64,000 nucleotides of DNA from assembly GCF_042453785.1 (NCBI RefSeq), contig NC_091672.1, positions 10,930,501 through 10,994,500 of the forward strand, written 5' to 3'. A program made the translations under genes and the position numbers. The stretch comes from Malus domestica. Lineage: Eukaryota > Streptophyta > Magnoliopsida > Rosales > Rosaceae. The notes beneath the pieces are model-generated. The model made no database searches, was not told the origin of the DNA, and worked only from the letters and a program-made list of their open reading frames with translations. This document shows positions 12,851 to 24,718 of the stretch, one piece after another (positions within the stretch are counted from its first letter, which is position 1; each line of letters begins with the position of its first letter).

Positions 12851-14109
12851 CCCATGTACATTACACAAAACCTCACTTTACCCTTCTAGACTCTATTATG
12901 TCTTACTTTACCTCATGTAATTTGTTTTTGTGACCTACTTTACCACGTTTCATTAAATGGGTTGAAGGAGCGTTAGTTTCATTGACATGGCAGTGATTCT
13001 TTGGTCTTTTCAACTCATTTTCAAATTTCAACTTTGGAACATCTGAACCCGCAAAAATCACCTTGGCACGAAAATCAAAACTCCAAAACCCCCTCCAAAA
13101 ATTTACCAAAACTCCCTCCTTAGCAACCCTGGTTAAATTATATATATATATATTGTTTAAAGACCAAAGAGCTCATCCCTTGAGACAAAATAGAGTGTAC
13201 GTAGTGAAGTTTTGTGTAGAGTACAAGGACCATAGTTAAAGCTATGCCTATTTATTAGTGTAAAGAGTTTTTGTCCCCTCTTCTTGTCAAATCAAAGAGT
13301 CTTTTCATGCAGACTAAAATGAGATAATATAGTTGGAGAATATCAACAAAACTGAATATATAGTTCGAAAATTTCGTCCTACCGGATTGCAAGAGTTTTA
13401 GCTCACGCATGCCATCCGAGGGTTAGTACAGTCATCATGTACTGGTCCTTTAATTATGTAGAGTATAGTGCAATACATATGTATATTATGCTCATATAAT
13501 ACAATTGGCTTTCCTATAATCGTATGTCAAGTATCTTGACATGCTTCTTCTGAAATCCTTTCTTTCTAGCGTAAACTAAAAGAAAGGGAGAGAAAGAGAG
13601 GGGATTATGTGCAGCTGACCGCTGCTGCGGTTGCTTGGAACTTAGAACCATCAAAATTTTAATTGAAAATCCCATATTAATTAAGTGTTGAGCACCCAGC
13701 TTAGATTCTCTATGTTTAACCCAACATTTACTAACCCATTCCCACTGTTCAATCTGCAATGTCAGGACATCTGCTATCCATGTTCCTATAGCTTTTACAT
13801 TAATCATTTTTATATGGAGTGACTAAAACATAACTGAGAATATTAGGTAGAGCTTACTTTAATGGTTCGGTTAAATCTGTAATCGTAATGAGAGATTTTA
13901 ATTGAGGAGTTGAAATTGGGGGAAATCACAATTGGATTCCTATTGTTTGTTAAAATTTTTTGGAATCAGAGTAAGAAGGGTATTGATTTCAAAATTCATG
14001 TGAGCCAATCACATTTTTTATTTTTCAATATTTAGTAAAAACTGAAGTTTACAGTAATTAGAATTTAATTCTACATTTTCATTCCAATTACAGTAAGAAG
14101 GGTATCAAC

Positions 14110-16965
14110 CTAGACGTCACATATTTTTGCGCCCTGATGAGACGCCATATAGTCCGCCGCAAAGTTAGCTGATCTTGGGACTCAAGACTGGTCGCAAGCT
14201 TGAAAGGAGTTCCTCAACACACAGATGCAGGAAATGATGGGAAACACCTCATAGCCGCTATCACCAATCTTTCCCTTGAGGCACAAGGTAACCTCCAAGG
14301 AATCAGATTCAACGATAATATTTAAGAACCCCCGTTGAAAAGCCATAAGGCACCCTTCCAGGACCGTCGACCATACATTGGTTGCCTAAATCTGTCTTCG
14401 CCTAATCGCAATAGTCCTGTCATCCAAATTCCTCACCACAATACCAAGGAAGCCACCAATCGAACCACCAGTGGGGCTCCTTTTCCAGCTGGCATCAACA
14501 TTTAACTTAACCAAGCAGGGAAGATAAGGGGTCCAATGTGAGGACGACCATAGGGTCTTGCTTCCTGTGGAGTGATTGGTGGGTTTCCTGGAACAAGCAG
14601 CCATGTAAGAGGAGAAGGCACAATTAATTGCATAGAGTGTTTGGGTAAGAGATGGGAATTTTGTTATTGAACATTGCTTTGCAATGAGCTTTCCAGATAG
14701 ATAAGCAGGTGGAGGCAAGAATTGTCAACGACCTCTTCCTCTTCTCCAATGAGCCATTAACCTCCGTAATGATTTTCTCGAGCCATGTGTGCTTAGACAT
14801 AATGGACCAGCGATCCACCCATAACTTAGAAGACCACCAAACCAGACTCGGTCCACCCACAGGCAGATAAACAAGACGTGCTTCACCAACTCCTCATGAG
14901 AATTATAGATCAGGCATAAGGGGGAGGGGCACACCTCTTGACGAAAAGCCTGAGCTTCATGGCAATAGCTTCTTAAGGGCCTTTTACATAAAGTGTTTAA
15001 TTTTTGGAGGGATTTCCAGACTCCAAATACACTTCCAAACCTTTGTCCCGATAGAATCCAAGACGCAGGGGCGATGGATTCGAGCTCTTATACTCTAATC
15101 ATGTAACCACCTATATCGAGACTTGATAAAGTACCTACCTCTGTGATAAGCTGCCCACACCAGTCGATCACACCTCAAATGATCACCAATGAGGGTATCC
15201 ATAATAGCACCTTGGTCCTCCGTTGACAACATCTCCTTGATAGGATCCAGATTCTAGGAAACATTGTTGTGGTCCAAAATAAAAGACACAATGGTAAAGT
15301 CATCCAACGAGGAGCCCAAAATAAGGATAGGATGCCCTGAGGGAATGGAGGGAACTCATCAGTCCACCTACACCCGAGTTTGAGCCATATTCATGATTTT
15401 CTAGTGAGAACCTTAAAACAGCATATCCTTACCTACACCCGATAGAATCCAAGATGCAGGGGCGATGGATTCGAGCTCTTATACTCTAATCATGTAACCA
15501 CCTATATTGAGACTTGATAAAGTACCTACCCCTGCGATAAGCTGCCCACACCAGTTGATCACACCTCAAATGATCACCAATGAGGGTATCCATAATAGCA
15601 CCTTGGTCATTCGTCGACAATATCTCCTTGATAGGATCTAGATTCTAGGAAACATTGTTGTGGTCCAAAATAAAAGACACAATGGTGAAGTCATCCAACG
15701 AGGAGCCCAAAACAAGGATAGGATGCCCCGAGGGAATGGAAGGAACTCATCAGTCCACCTACACCCGAGTTTGAGCCATATTCATGATTTTCTAGTGAGA
15801 ACCTTAAAACAGCATATCCTTACCTGCTAGGATACTCGACCAGGCCTAAAAGGCCCTACCTCCCTCCCCACATGCTTAACATTACCTAGCTACATCGAAA
15901 TGAAGTACCAGTCCTTGAACACCCAGGCCTAGAGAGAGCTCATGCAGAAGTCTCCAGCACTATTTGGTAAGAAGAGCCAAGTTAAATTCCAGTTTCGAAA
16001 GCCCAACCCCTCATTCTCTTTCACTGCCCCCATAACTTCCTAACTTACCTAATGAATCTGACACTCACCCAACTTTTGGCCCCACCAGAATCTACCAATT
16101 GTGGCATCAATATCTCTGCACAACGTATCTCAAAAAAAGAAGATGTTCATGGGATATGCGTGGACGATGTGGGCAACAAATTTGATAAGGACCTCCAATC
16201 CTGCTTAAGACAGAGAAACCGATGTTTCCAACCTTGGACCTTAGCCAACACACTGTCCTTTACAGATATCAGGGTTGTCCACTTCGATCTCCCCCAAATG
16301 GCAGGAATACCAAGGTTGTTGCCTAGATCCTCCACTGAAGGCATTCCAAGAGACCAGGCCAACTCAATATTTAATCTCTCTGGTGTGTTATTCCTGAAGA
16401 ACACCGTAGATTTTTTGCAAACTTAACTCTTGCCCAGAAGCTTGACAATATAAGTCAAGGATTTGAACGATGTTCTAACAATTTATGGATGGGGCTTTTA
16501 AGAAAATAAGGGTATCGTCCACGAAGAGGAGATGAGAGAACATCAAACCGTTCAAACTAAGTTGTATACCCTCAAGGAAGCCAGAATCGCATGCACACTG
16601 AAAAAACTAAGAGAGAACCTCACTGATAATGAGGAAATGATAAGGCAAGATTGGGTCCCCCTGCCTCAAGCCCCTTGATGGTGAGAATTTCTTTCATGGT
16701 TGTCCGTTGATAAAGACTAAGAAACCAACAGTGATTACACAACCCATAACCCACAACCCACTTAATCCAGATTGCATCGAACCCCATTTTTACCATAACG
16801 GCCTCCAGAAAATCTCATTCCACCCGGTCATAAGCGTTGTTCATATCAATCTTCATGGCTAGCTCGAATTTACCCTTACCTTTTCTTAACTTCAAAAAAT
16901 GGAACACCTCATGTGCAGTGAAGATGTTGTCCTGAAATTGCCTCCCTGCCATAAAAGCATTTTAG
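14110..16965 (-). mobile_element. L1-type LINE remnant (RT, zinc-binding and RNase H region)
   Basis: Conceptual minus-strand translation, broken by many stops and frameshifts, follows the order of a plant L1-type ORF2. Near 16960-16700 are RT motifs (AFMAGRQFQDNI, MKIDMNNAYDRVEWDFLEAV); near 16530-16500 a decayed FADD-like box; at 16404-16147 the LGIPAIWGRSK block. At 14934-14624 is the zinc-binding RT region (CP...C, HEELVKHVLF, WVDRVWFGG). At 14520-14125 lies an RNase H-like C-terminus (LVKLNVDASWKRSPTGGSIG, SDSLEV, VPRSANFAADYMA). The endonuclease end is absent. An internal 391-bp duplication is listed separately. It is not functional. Confidence 0.75.
15051..15832. repeat. 391-bp tandem duplication inside the LINE
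   Basis: The sequence starting ATAGAATCCAAGACGCAGGG at 15051 recurs at 15442 (ATAGAATCCAAGATGCAGGG) with period 391 bp and only scattered substitutions. The first copy ends CTTACCTACACCCG and runs straight into the second. The second ends CTTACCTGCTAGG, where LINE sequence continues. It is a head-to-tail duplication in an already decayed element. Confidence 0.88.
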
Positions 16966-19030
16966 CTGGAAGAGATAATGAATGGCAGCAGAGTGATATG
17001 ATTTTTAGTACCTGTGGAAATAGGGTTAAAATCACCGAAAATACTTGCAAGAATACAAGGTAATTGTAGTATAATTGCTCATGCAAGGTCGTTGTCTCTA
17101 AAAATTGTTTGACTAATTTGTAATTAAATTAACTCTTAATTAATTATTAAAACAGATTTTTATTAAAGATTTGAGATTTTTGAATTTGAAAAGATTAAAT
17201 TAACAATAAAGAAATTTGAAAATTTGAAAATAATAAAAGCAAAGAAGAAAAACGGTTTTAAATTAAAATCAATTAAGGGAAATACTAGGGCTTAGCCGTC
17301 ACTGTTAACAATCCTATATAATTTTATTAATTACTTATGAATTTCCACATACATACTTTGAAGATTAGGTTTTCCTAATGCATATTTTCCTCGTGATGTT
17401 CAAGCGAAAACAAAATCTAACATGCTATCCATCTGTGATGTTCAAATTAAATATAAACATGTAAGACTCATTAAGCTTTGTGAAAACACTTTGAAAAACC
17501 ATGCAACCCTTAAGAGCGTGATGTTCGTCTTAAGTGAACTTACAATTACTAATCACAAGAAGCCTTTCTCAATTTCAGGGTGATGTTCCAACAAAAATTG
17601 CATCAAATTACTTGTCTAAATATCCTAATGGTGATCAATCATTAAAATATATAGATAGTTTAAATCACGGTGATTAATAATTCAAAGTACGCATGCATCC
17701 ATTCATAAGCAAATTAATAAAATCACATATTCATACTAAGGCTCATGGCCTAACCCTAGCAAAAGGAATTAGTTATGCATACTCATAATAAAAATCAAAT
17801 AAAATATCATTAACTAGAAAAAGGATGGAAACACCTTGTAGATAAAAAGACTGAAATTCTCCAAAGCTTTGCTAAGTTCTATCAATGTTGCGTCCCCCCA
17901 AACCCTAATGGCTAAAACGCCTTGTTTATACTACTCCAAATTAAAACCCTCCTAGAAAAGGTTTTCTAAAAACTAGGAAATAAAATAATAAAAAGATAAC
18001 TAGGAATTACATTTCAACTAGAAAATCTGCCTATCAAAAGGAATAGCCACGTTTCTGGACCTCCAGGATTCCAAAACAGGTCCAAAATGACTTGAATTAA
18101 AGATTAGGAAATCCTCTTCAATTTCCAAGAAGACCCCAAGTCCAAAATCCATCATCTTCTAGCCCAAAAGTAGCAAATAAGCTCTGCAGCCCAATCTGCC
18201 AGCACTGCGCGCTGGGCATAAATTATTTTGCCACAATCAGATGCTTGAGGATAAAATTATGAAATTTTAATACAACGTTCTTGACAAATTCATGAATCCG
18301 CTTCAATTGGAATCACTAAAAAATTCCACCGTTTGGTTACTTTATGCTCAGAATAAGTTCGCATGTCCTACATTAAAAACACCTAGCAAAGCATCAAAAT
18401 CTCACTAAAATAATAATCAAGATATACCAAGAATAAGGAATAATATTTAGTATAAAATCGACTCATCATAGAGGCTCAAACAAAAAGAGTCTTACAGATG
18501 TTAATGTAAATTTGAAAGGGTATTTGCAATTTATCTTTACTATTAATTATAATGCCAAGTGTTTCATTTTTGAATCACTGTAACCAGAAATGAAAAAACA
18601 AGTTAAACCTTGTATTCTAGTGTAGTGTGAACCAAGGGTTCTCTAATGCATAAGTTAGATTTAAAAGGTAAATGAAATTAAAGAGCTTAAGGTTTCTTGG
18701 TAACTAAACAATTACCTCTCACGGTTGAAGGTCATGTCCTTATATATTGGTTAGAAGAGCACAAAAGCAACTCATTAGGGTACACATGACAGCACTGTGA
18801 TTGGAGGATTTAAGACTTGTTACCTTGCATCAACTCAATTAGTTGTTTGCCTATCATGCCTTACTGGGTGTAAGAAACCACTTTGGGCTGTGCTAAGCCT
18901 TTGAGGCCCACTAGCTCAGCTAAGCTTGATGCCATGTTCATTAATGTCACTAGCGATTTACTGATATTTTCTTTCAATTGGAGATTTTAAGTGGTACCAA
19001 GTGTGATTTAGCCCAACCCATGTTGTAACA
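16966..19030. other. Intergenic, unclassified repetitive-looking DNA
   Basis: No coding signal. The motif GTGATGTTC (or GGTGATGTTCC) recurs several times between 17390 and 17590, which suggests an internally repetitive or transposon-derived stretch. No terminal repeats or domains were found, and 17.6-19.0 kb shows nothing I can assign. Confidence 0.35.
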
Positions 19031-19038
19031 CCCACAAT

Positions 19039-19909
19039 TAGGGATGAGCAATGGTTATGGCGGGCGGGTAACCGCGATTATTTACCCATAACCGTTTAAG
19101 CTCATACCCGCATAACCGTTTACCCGTTGAGTAATTGCCTAAACGGTTATACCCATACCCATAACCGTTTATAAACGGTTAACCATACCCATAAACGCAT
19201 ACCCATTTAACTGTAACCGTTTAATACCCGTTTACCCATTTACCCTTTTTAACCCTGTTTTTTTTTTTTTTACCATTACCCCTTTTTCACCCGTCTATAT
19301 GTTTTTTAACAACTTGAAAATTAAAAAAAAAATTGTCATAATTTTATTTTTTTGACAATTAAACACCGTTATAGGTACATTTATCATATATTTCCGTATT
19401 TTAATTTTTTAAGTCTTTATATCATTCTAATAATTGAAATAATAGTTTACGGATGATATTTTTAACTATTACCAATGAAGGTAAATATAATATTTGCTAA
19501 GTATTATTGGGTTACAAAAATTGTTTATAAGACATTTATGTCAATTTCACGGTTATCCGTAAGGAATTTAAATTAATTTGATGAATTCCTTGATGATGAG
19601 AATCATCATTCTTATAGTAGTGTTATTGAGAGAATGACTGATGAATTCCTTGCTAATTTATTAGGTGCTAAGTATTATTAGATCGAGAACATGATTTATG
19701 TTAGTTTTACATATATAAAATAAATAGGTAAACGGTTACCTGTTTATAACCGCGATTAATACCCATAACCGCCAATTTAAATTTCGCGGGTAAATGGTTA
19801 TACCCATAACTGTTTATTTATCTAAACGGTTACCCATAACCGTAACTGTTTAATTTAAATGGACGGATAACCGCGGTTACCCATAACCAATGGGTATTTG
19901 CCATCCCTA
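19039..19909. mobile_element. Non-autonomous hAT element, 871 bp, TSD CCCACAAT
   Basis: A perfect 8-bp direct repeat CCCACAAT lies at 19031-19038 and 19910-19917, the target duplication length of the hAT superfamily. The element begins TAGGGATGAGCAATGGTTAT. Its right end on the other strand is TAGGGATGGCAAATACCCAT, matching the TAGGGRTGGCAA-type hAT terminus. Both ends carry many copies of ACCCATAACCGTTTA-like subterminal motifs, in both orientations, over about 230 bp on the left and 180 bp on the right. Such motifs are the presumed transposase binding sites. The AT-rich centre has no transposase frame, so mobility would need an autonomous partner. Confidence 0.9.
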
Positions 19910-19917
19910 CCCACAAT

Positions 19918-20898
19918 ATTGTCGAAACCGTGTTCTAACACGTTTCTTTTTGACAATACTGGATGCATATATTCTTTGTAAAACTAAGTACAAAAATTAT
20001 GTAGAACCTTCACTGACTAGATACATTAGTGTACAAATGTCATGTTTTAATACCATTTTCCACCTTTTTCATGTTTCACACTACTTTTTATTATCCTCTT
20101 CAACAAGTAAAGAATCCAAATCTAAAGCAACCCCCGCATATCTTTTACAGTTTTTCTAATGCAATTTTTTGGGTCACCAATCTGGCTTCCACCGAAAGGT
20201 GTAAAAAACATAAAAAAAATTAAAATTACACCACAAAATCAATTAGCAATATTAGGAGTAACTCAATTATTTATAAGCACAAGCGAGATCCCTTTTTTTC
20301 CGATGTGGAATTCATACTTTCAACATGCTCCCCTAGCCTAGCATGTGGATAACACAAAACGAGTGACGTGGAGCACGTATGGCCGTCAGACTTAACACGT
20401 TAGACAACTAAGCTTTGGAGCACGTGGAGCACATGTGGATAACACAAAGTCCCTCCTTTCTCCTATGTAAGATTCATACTCTCAACGTTTACAAAGAAAG
20501 ATAGTAGCTAAAAGGCGACAGACGTATCTAGACTGCTTAAAGGATATGCTATATAGGGAGTCGCCTAAGCATGAACAATTGACCCTAGCATTTCTCGAAA
20601 CCCTTTCTCAAGAATTAGATCCACATGTCAGCTGAGCAGGTTCAAAACCAAAACTATGAATCACAATATGCTCTTCAAACACATGGACCACCTAAAACCA
20701 GTTCACCACCTTTAGAAAAAGCCCCTTTAGGCATTACACTACTAGTAGCCGACCCTTTTACCATAATCTCTACTCCAGTATATAAAGGGCCTCTCTATAT
20801 ACCTGCATTTACAGATCAAACACCATTACTTCCACATACAGATTAATACTAGTCACCAGTACAAGTTAGCCGATAGCGTTGCTTGTTTCTTCTTCAAG
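19918..20898. other. Intergenic, upstream of CYSTM gene
   Basis: No gene supported. Short plus-strand frames here (19890-20341, 20625-20846) lack domains. The last few hundred bases should include the CYSTM promoter and 5' UTR. A TATATAAA-like AGTATATAAAG at about 20778 sits some 120 bp before the start codon and is a possible TATA box. Confidence 0.4.
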
Positions 20899-21362
20899 AT
20901 GGCCAAGACAGAGACACAAGAAACCCAACCTCCATCAGGTCCCCCCATAACACATCCTGTCTTTCTCTGTGATAAAATCTCTTTTTCCGTAGGATATACT
21001 ATGGCTCACCCTTTACGCTGCTTTGTTTTCTGAAGGATACCCAACTGAAACCGAGAATCCCCCAACTGGGAAGAAGTTTAGACCATGGACAAAAAAGAAA
21101 GGAGACAGAGGCTTCATTGAGGGATGGTATGTTTACATCTTGTCCATCAATTTCTACTTTCAATCACCTTTGTAGAAAGTTGCATGATCTTAGAGCCTCT
21201 TCTGTCACCTACCTCAAAAGCCAACACTCAAACTATATCATACGGTGAACTAGTACAAAAACTTATGGCAATTTCAAGCTAACACTTTGTTTCTTTTATG
21301 TTTTCTACTGGTGCAGCCTCTTCGCCTTATGCTGCTGCTGGCTATGTGAGGAATGCTTCTGA
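20899..21362 (+). CDS. Cysteine-rich transmembrane module (CYSTM) protein, 58 aa
   Basis: Three short exons, 20899-20938, 21036-21126 and 21317-21362, join in frame (phases 1 and 2; donors CAG|GTCCCC and ATG|GTATGT; acceptors GAAG|GATACC and GCAG|CCTCTT) to encode 58 aa and a TGA stop. The hydrophilic N-terminus contains PPSGYPTETENPPTGKKF. The C-terminus GFIEGCLFALCCCWLCEECF is a clear CYSTM module, a Cys-rich membrane-anchoring helix at the extreme C-terminus. CYSTM proteins are small tail-anchored eukaryotic proteins implicated in stress and metal responses; in plants many sit at the plasma membrane. All exons are too short for a simple ORF scan. An alternative upstream acceptor (CGTAG|GATATAC) would run into a stop. 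The gene converges on the GLDH remnant 750 bp downstream. The exact role is unknown. Confidence 0.87.
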
Positions 21363-22107
21363 AGTCCTTATGGACATGCTTACCATAATAGCTTACTCGT
21401 TTAGCATTTCTTACCCAACTCTTTGCTATTTGTACCTGCATATTCACATTACTCTAGTAATATGCCATCATATTTTTGTTCCCTAAGAAATTAGGTTCAT
21501 CAACTCTTTCAGTTGTTTGCGGTTAGATAGTGCGAAAAGGACTATCCGTTCATCTATTCTCCTTATTAGTTAGGAGAGGTTCTCAAACATGCACCACACA
21601 TAAGCAACTTGTTTAAGCTATAACATTGTAAAATAACAATGTTTGAGATGGGCCCTTTTTGAATGATTAAACTTATTCTTCACACCATATTTGTCCACTG
21701 TCACTTGGCTAAAAAAATGCTGCATACAAATTATAAACACTATCCTGATGAACCAGCCTTCAAGATTGTACATAAAAACCTAATTCAAAAAATTTGACAG
21801 TTTCCAACATTTCAAACAAACATGCAACTGCTATCAAGCAAACTCATACTGTACTGCTTATTAGAAGAGTGCAGAAACCTAATTTTACCTTTTCAGGCAA
21901 GCTCCAGAAACAATACTTCTCTCCAATGGCCATCTAGGCCGGAAAACAAAGGCTGTGTCAAAAAGGCTTCAGCTTTGTAATCTATAATCTTAATAACACA
22001 CCACACCATATCTCAAGGCAGGTTTGGCAAAAAGTTTGGAGATAAAATGCATTCAAATTTTAGTAGAAGAAGGCACTAATGAATAACTAACCAATGAAGG
22101 ATGGCTG
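21363..22107. other. Convergent intergenic region, CYSTM / GLDH remnant
   Basis: The 3' flank of both CYSTM (+) and the GLDH remnant (-). No further gene or repeat recognised. Confidence 0.5.
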
Positions 22108-22266
22108 TCAGACGGTATCTGATAACGGGAAAAGCTTTTCCAGCTTGTTATTTGAAAGGATCCTGTTAGGGTCCAACTCCCTTCGAGCTTTGTTGTATGC
22201 ATCAACTGGAAATCGCTTTCTTAGTCTGTCCTGGAGAGCGGCAAGTTCATCCTTGTCCTTCGGAAC
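22108..22266 (-). pseudogene. GLDH: GLDH last exon (block E)
   Basis: After a GTGCAG acceptor it encodes 52 codons from VPKDKDELAALQDRLRKRFP through DAYNKARRELDPNRILSNN to KLEKLFPLSDTV and a TGA stop. It is intact in itself and nearly invariant relative to plant GLDH C-termini, so gene death is recent in evolutionary terms or the exon diverged slowly. Confidence 0.93.
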
Positions 22267-22581
22267 CTGCACATGACAAACGTGTAAATGCTTGAAAAAT
22301 ATAACATCTTGTATTGAGCCAATTTACAGAGATAAATGGGTGGAATTCCTTAGAGGAGGTTCATAGTCAACACAATTTTAACCCACGTATGCTACTCTAG
22401 TTGTTCCCATAGAAAGATTGATTGTTCAGGGCGCATTTGAATGACCCCTTTAAAATGTATTGACTTTGTGGGTAAAGAAAAGCAGAAACTAAAAAAAGTA
22501 TTTGGGACTTGGTAATATCACGGTGGCAACATCTTTTTATAAAGAGATTAAGAAGATAATAACGTAAGATGAATTTAGTAC

Positions 22582-22721
22582 CTCAATCTTAGCCCAGTGT
22601 TCATAAGCGGAATACTTATCCCACAATTGTGTATGGGTCAGTCGCCTGTAGTGAAACAACTCTTCTGTAATTTCCTTTCTTTGGCGGGGATCGTTGTAGG
22701 AAGGTACATGATTATACCAAC
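22582..22721 (-). pseudogene. GLDH: GLDH penultimate exon (block D) with 1-nt deletion
   Basis: Bounded by AACAG|GTTGG and GAG|GTACTAA. The length is 140 nt where 141 (47 codons) is expected. It begins VGIIMYLPT, then the frame breaks at CCTACAACGATCC. Shifting by one base restores the RQRKEITEE, LFHYRRLTHTQLWDKYSAYE and HWAKIE segments. Either a real frameshift or a sequencing error; other lesions in the gene favour a real one. Confidence 0.9.
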
Positions 22722-23135
22722 CTGTTGCAAAATTAAAAACAGCTTTGACTTATGAGCATTGCAGTCGGTAAAAGCATTTTGCTAAGCGAGGTAAATAATT
22801 ATCCGAGCATGTATACCATAAAGCCCACAACAAAACTCTATCCAAGGGCTGCATCTAAAGCAGATTAGAAAGTGCTGAAAGAAGGAAGCCAACGCAACTG
22901 AATGTGATTGAAACTTGATGCGGGTTTCAATTTTGGTCAAGCAACCTCAATACTGAATCATGGTCCTCAAAAGTTTTACAAATTATTTGTTGCCCAAACC
23001 AGATTGAGATCTAAAATATGAACGTCAAATCATTATAATTTATACCAGTACTTGACAAAAAAAAAAAAAACAAAAAAAAAAAAAATCATTAAGCAGTACT
23101 AAATATCTGAGGCAAAAGTGTCAGAACCTCAGTGT

Positions 23136-23500
23136 TATTGGTGTATAAATGTATTTGCTATGTTGGTTTTATTATATGCAAGTGGTAAGATGTAATGTGA
23201 GCCTTTGGATCATATTCCATATGGCATCTAGATTAGATTGTAATGAGTCATAGCTCATGACAGGTGTAAGCATCTTACATGATGACTTAAGAATGGATGG
23301 TTGTGATTGAGTTGTAATGATGTGAGTGTGTTACTCACTCTCCTCTAACGGTAATATATACTCTCCGAGTTTCTTGCTTGGTGAGAGTGGAATCCAATGA
23401 ACCTTGAAGCTTCCATGGCTCTCTAATCTCTTCCTCTCTATACATTTCTGCATTCATTTTTTTCCATTGAAGAAACTCAATCCAGAAATCAAACGCTAAA
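23136..23500 (+). repeat. Copia-A 5' LTR
   Basis: 365 bp, beginning TATTGGTGTATAAATG and ending next to the primer binding site. It is about 97% identical by eye to the 3' LTR; the main difference is a shorter GA microsatellite near 23322. Confidence 0.9.
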
Positions 23501-23642
23501 TGGCCTCAGAGCCAAGTTCGATCTCGATCTTGGCGTGAAACTGTGACGTGGTTGGCAGCGACAGAACTCGAAGGAGAATTGGGTGTTGTTACGACCGAAG
23601 AAAGCTCTGAAAATTTCTAGGTTACTAGATAACAAGTCTAAT

Positions 23643-24524
23643 ATGGCTGGATCAAGTGGTGCTGATCTTTGGGCACCGGTTTTCAATGGAGAAAACTTTG
23701 ATTTCTGGCAGATAAAGATGAAGACCATATTCAGATCTCACGATCTGTGGGATATGGTTGAGAAGGGATATGGTCCTCCGACGAAAAGAGGAGAAGAGCT
23801 CACTGCAACGTAGCTTAAGCTCTTGAAGCAGAACATAGTCAAAGATGCTAAGGCTCTCGGCATCATTCAAGGAGCTGTGTTAGATGAAATTTTTCCAAGG
23901 ATCGCCATACTAGAGACGGCAAAGGAAGCTTGGGATGTACTGAAGCAAGAGTTTATTGGAGACAAACAGGTGAGATCCCTGAAACTTCAAAGTTTAAGGC
24001 GTGATTTTGAATATACTTGCATGAGTGAGCATGAAACATTCTCTGTGTATCTTGTGCGATTACTTGATCTTATTACACAAATGAAAAGTTATGGTGAAGA
24101 TATTGGAAATCAAAGAATTGTGCAGAATTTATTAATTAGCCACCCTAAATCCTATGATAGTATTGTAGCTGTGATTGAAAATACTAGGGATTTGGAGATA
24201 GTTGATGTGCAGGATGTAGTTGCGACTCTAAAAGGGTATGAACAAAGAATTGAGAGGCATTCTAACAACAGTATTGAGAAAGCGTTTGCTAGCTTAAGTA
24301 TAGCTCCCAGGAAGAACAATTATAATGCAAATCAAAACTTCAAACCCACAAAGAATTGGAAGACAAAGGGTAAGAAGTGGGATAACAGACCTGTGCACCA
24401 GCAAGGGAAATTTGTTGGACCCTCTGATGGAGCCAAGAACCCTTGCAAATACTGTGACAAATTACATTTTGGAGAGTGTTGGTTCAAGGGGAAACCAAGG
24501 TGTCATAACTGTGATAAGCCATGA
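23643..24524 (+). pseudogene. Copia-A gag, two in-frame stops
   Basis: From MAGSSGADLWAPVFNGENFD the frame follows a copia Gag (DUF4219/UBN2 type). A TAG at 23811 (probably from CAG) interrupts it, and the same frame then continues through LKQEFIGDKQVRSLKLQSLR to a zinc-knuckle region. That region (CHNCDKP then HFAKDC) is split by a TGA at 24522. Downstream the frame reaches a protease-like LYVDNGSSNHMTG (about 24655) before a frameshift near 24715. Confidence 0.88.
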
Positions 24525-24718
24525 CATTTTGCCAAGGATTGTAGGTCCAAGAAAGCTACTCAACAGGCAAATTATGTCGGTCAAGTGGAGAACAATCCAA
24601 CTATGTTCTATGTTTGTATGTCAGCTGCTGTGAAGAAAGGTGAAGACATTTTGTATGTTGACAATGGCAGTAGTAACCACATGACAGGAAGAGAAGATAT
24701 TGGTGAATATAGATAGAA

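Larger units (their letters stand above)
9487..14100. other. Intergenic, MITE-rich
   Basis: No gene supported. It begins with the BOP 3' region (T-rich, no certain poly-A signal). It then carries MITEs at 10661-10880, 11464-11603, about 11930-12175 and 12712-12850. A 97-codon minus-strand frame (13514-13807) has no recognisable domain. Confidence 0.5.

Noticed and set aside
13514..13807. 97-codon minus-strand frame as a gene
   Set aside because: No recognisable domain or splice partners; low-complexity, AT-rich context.
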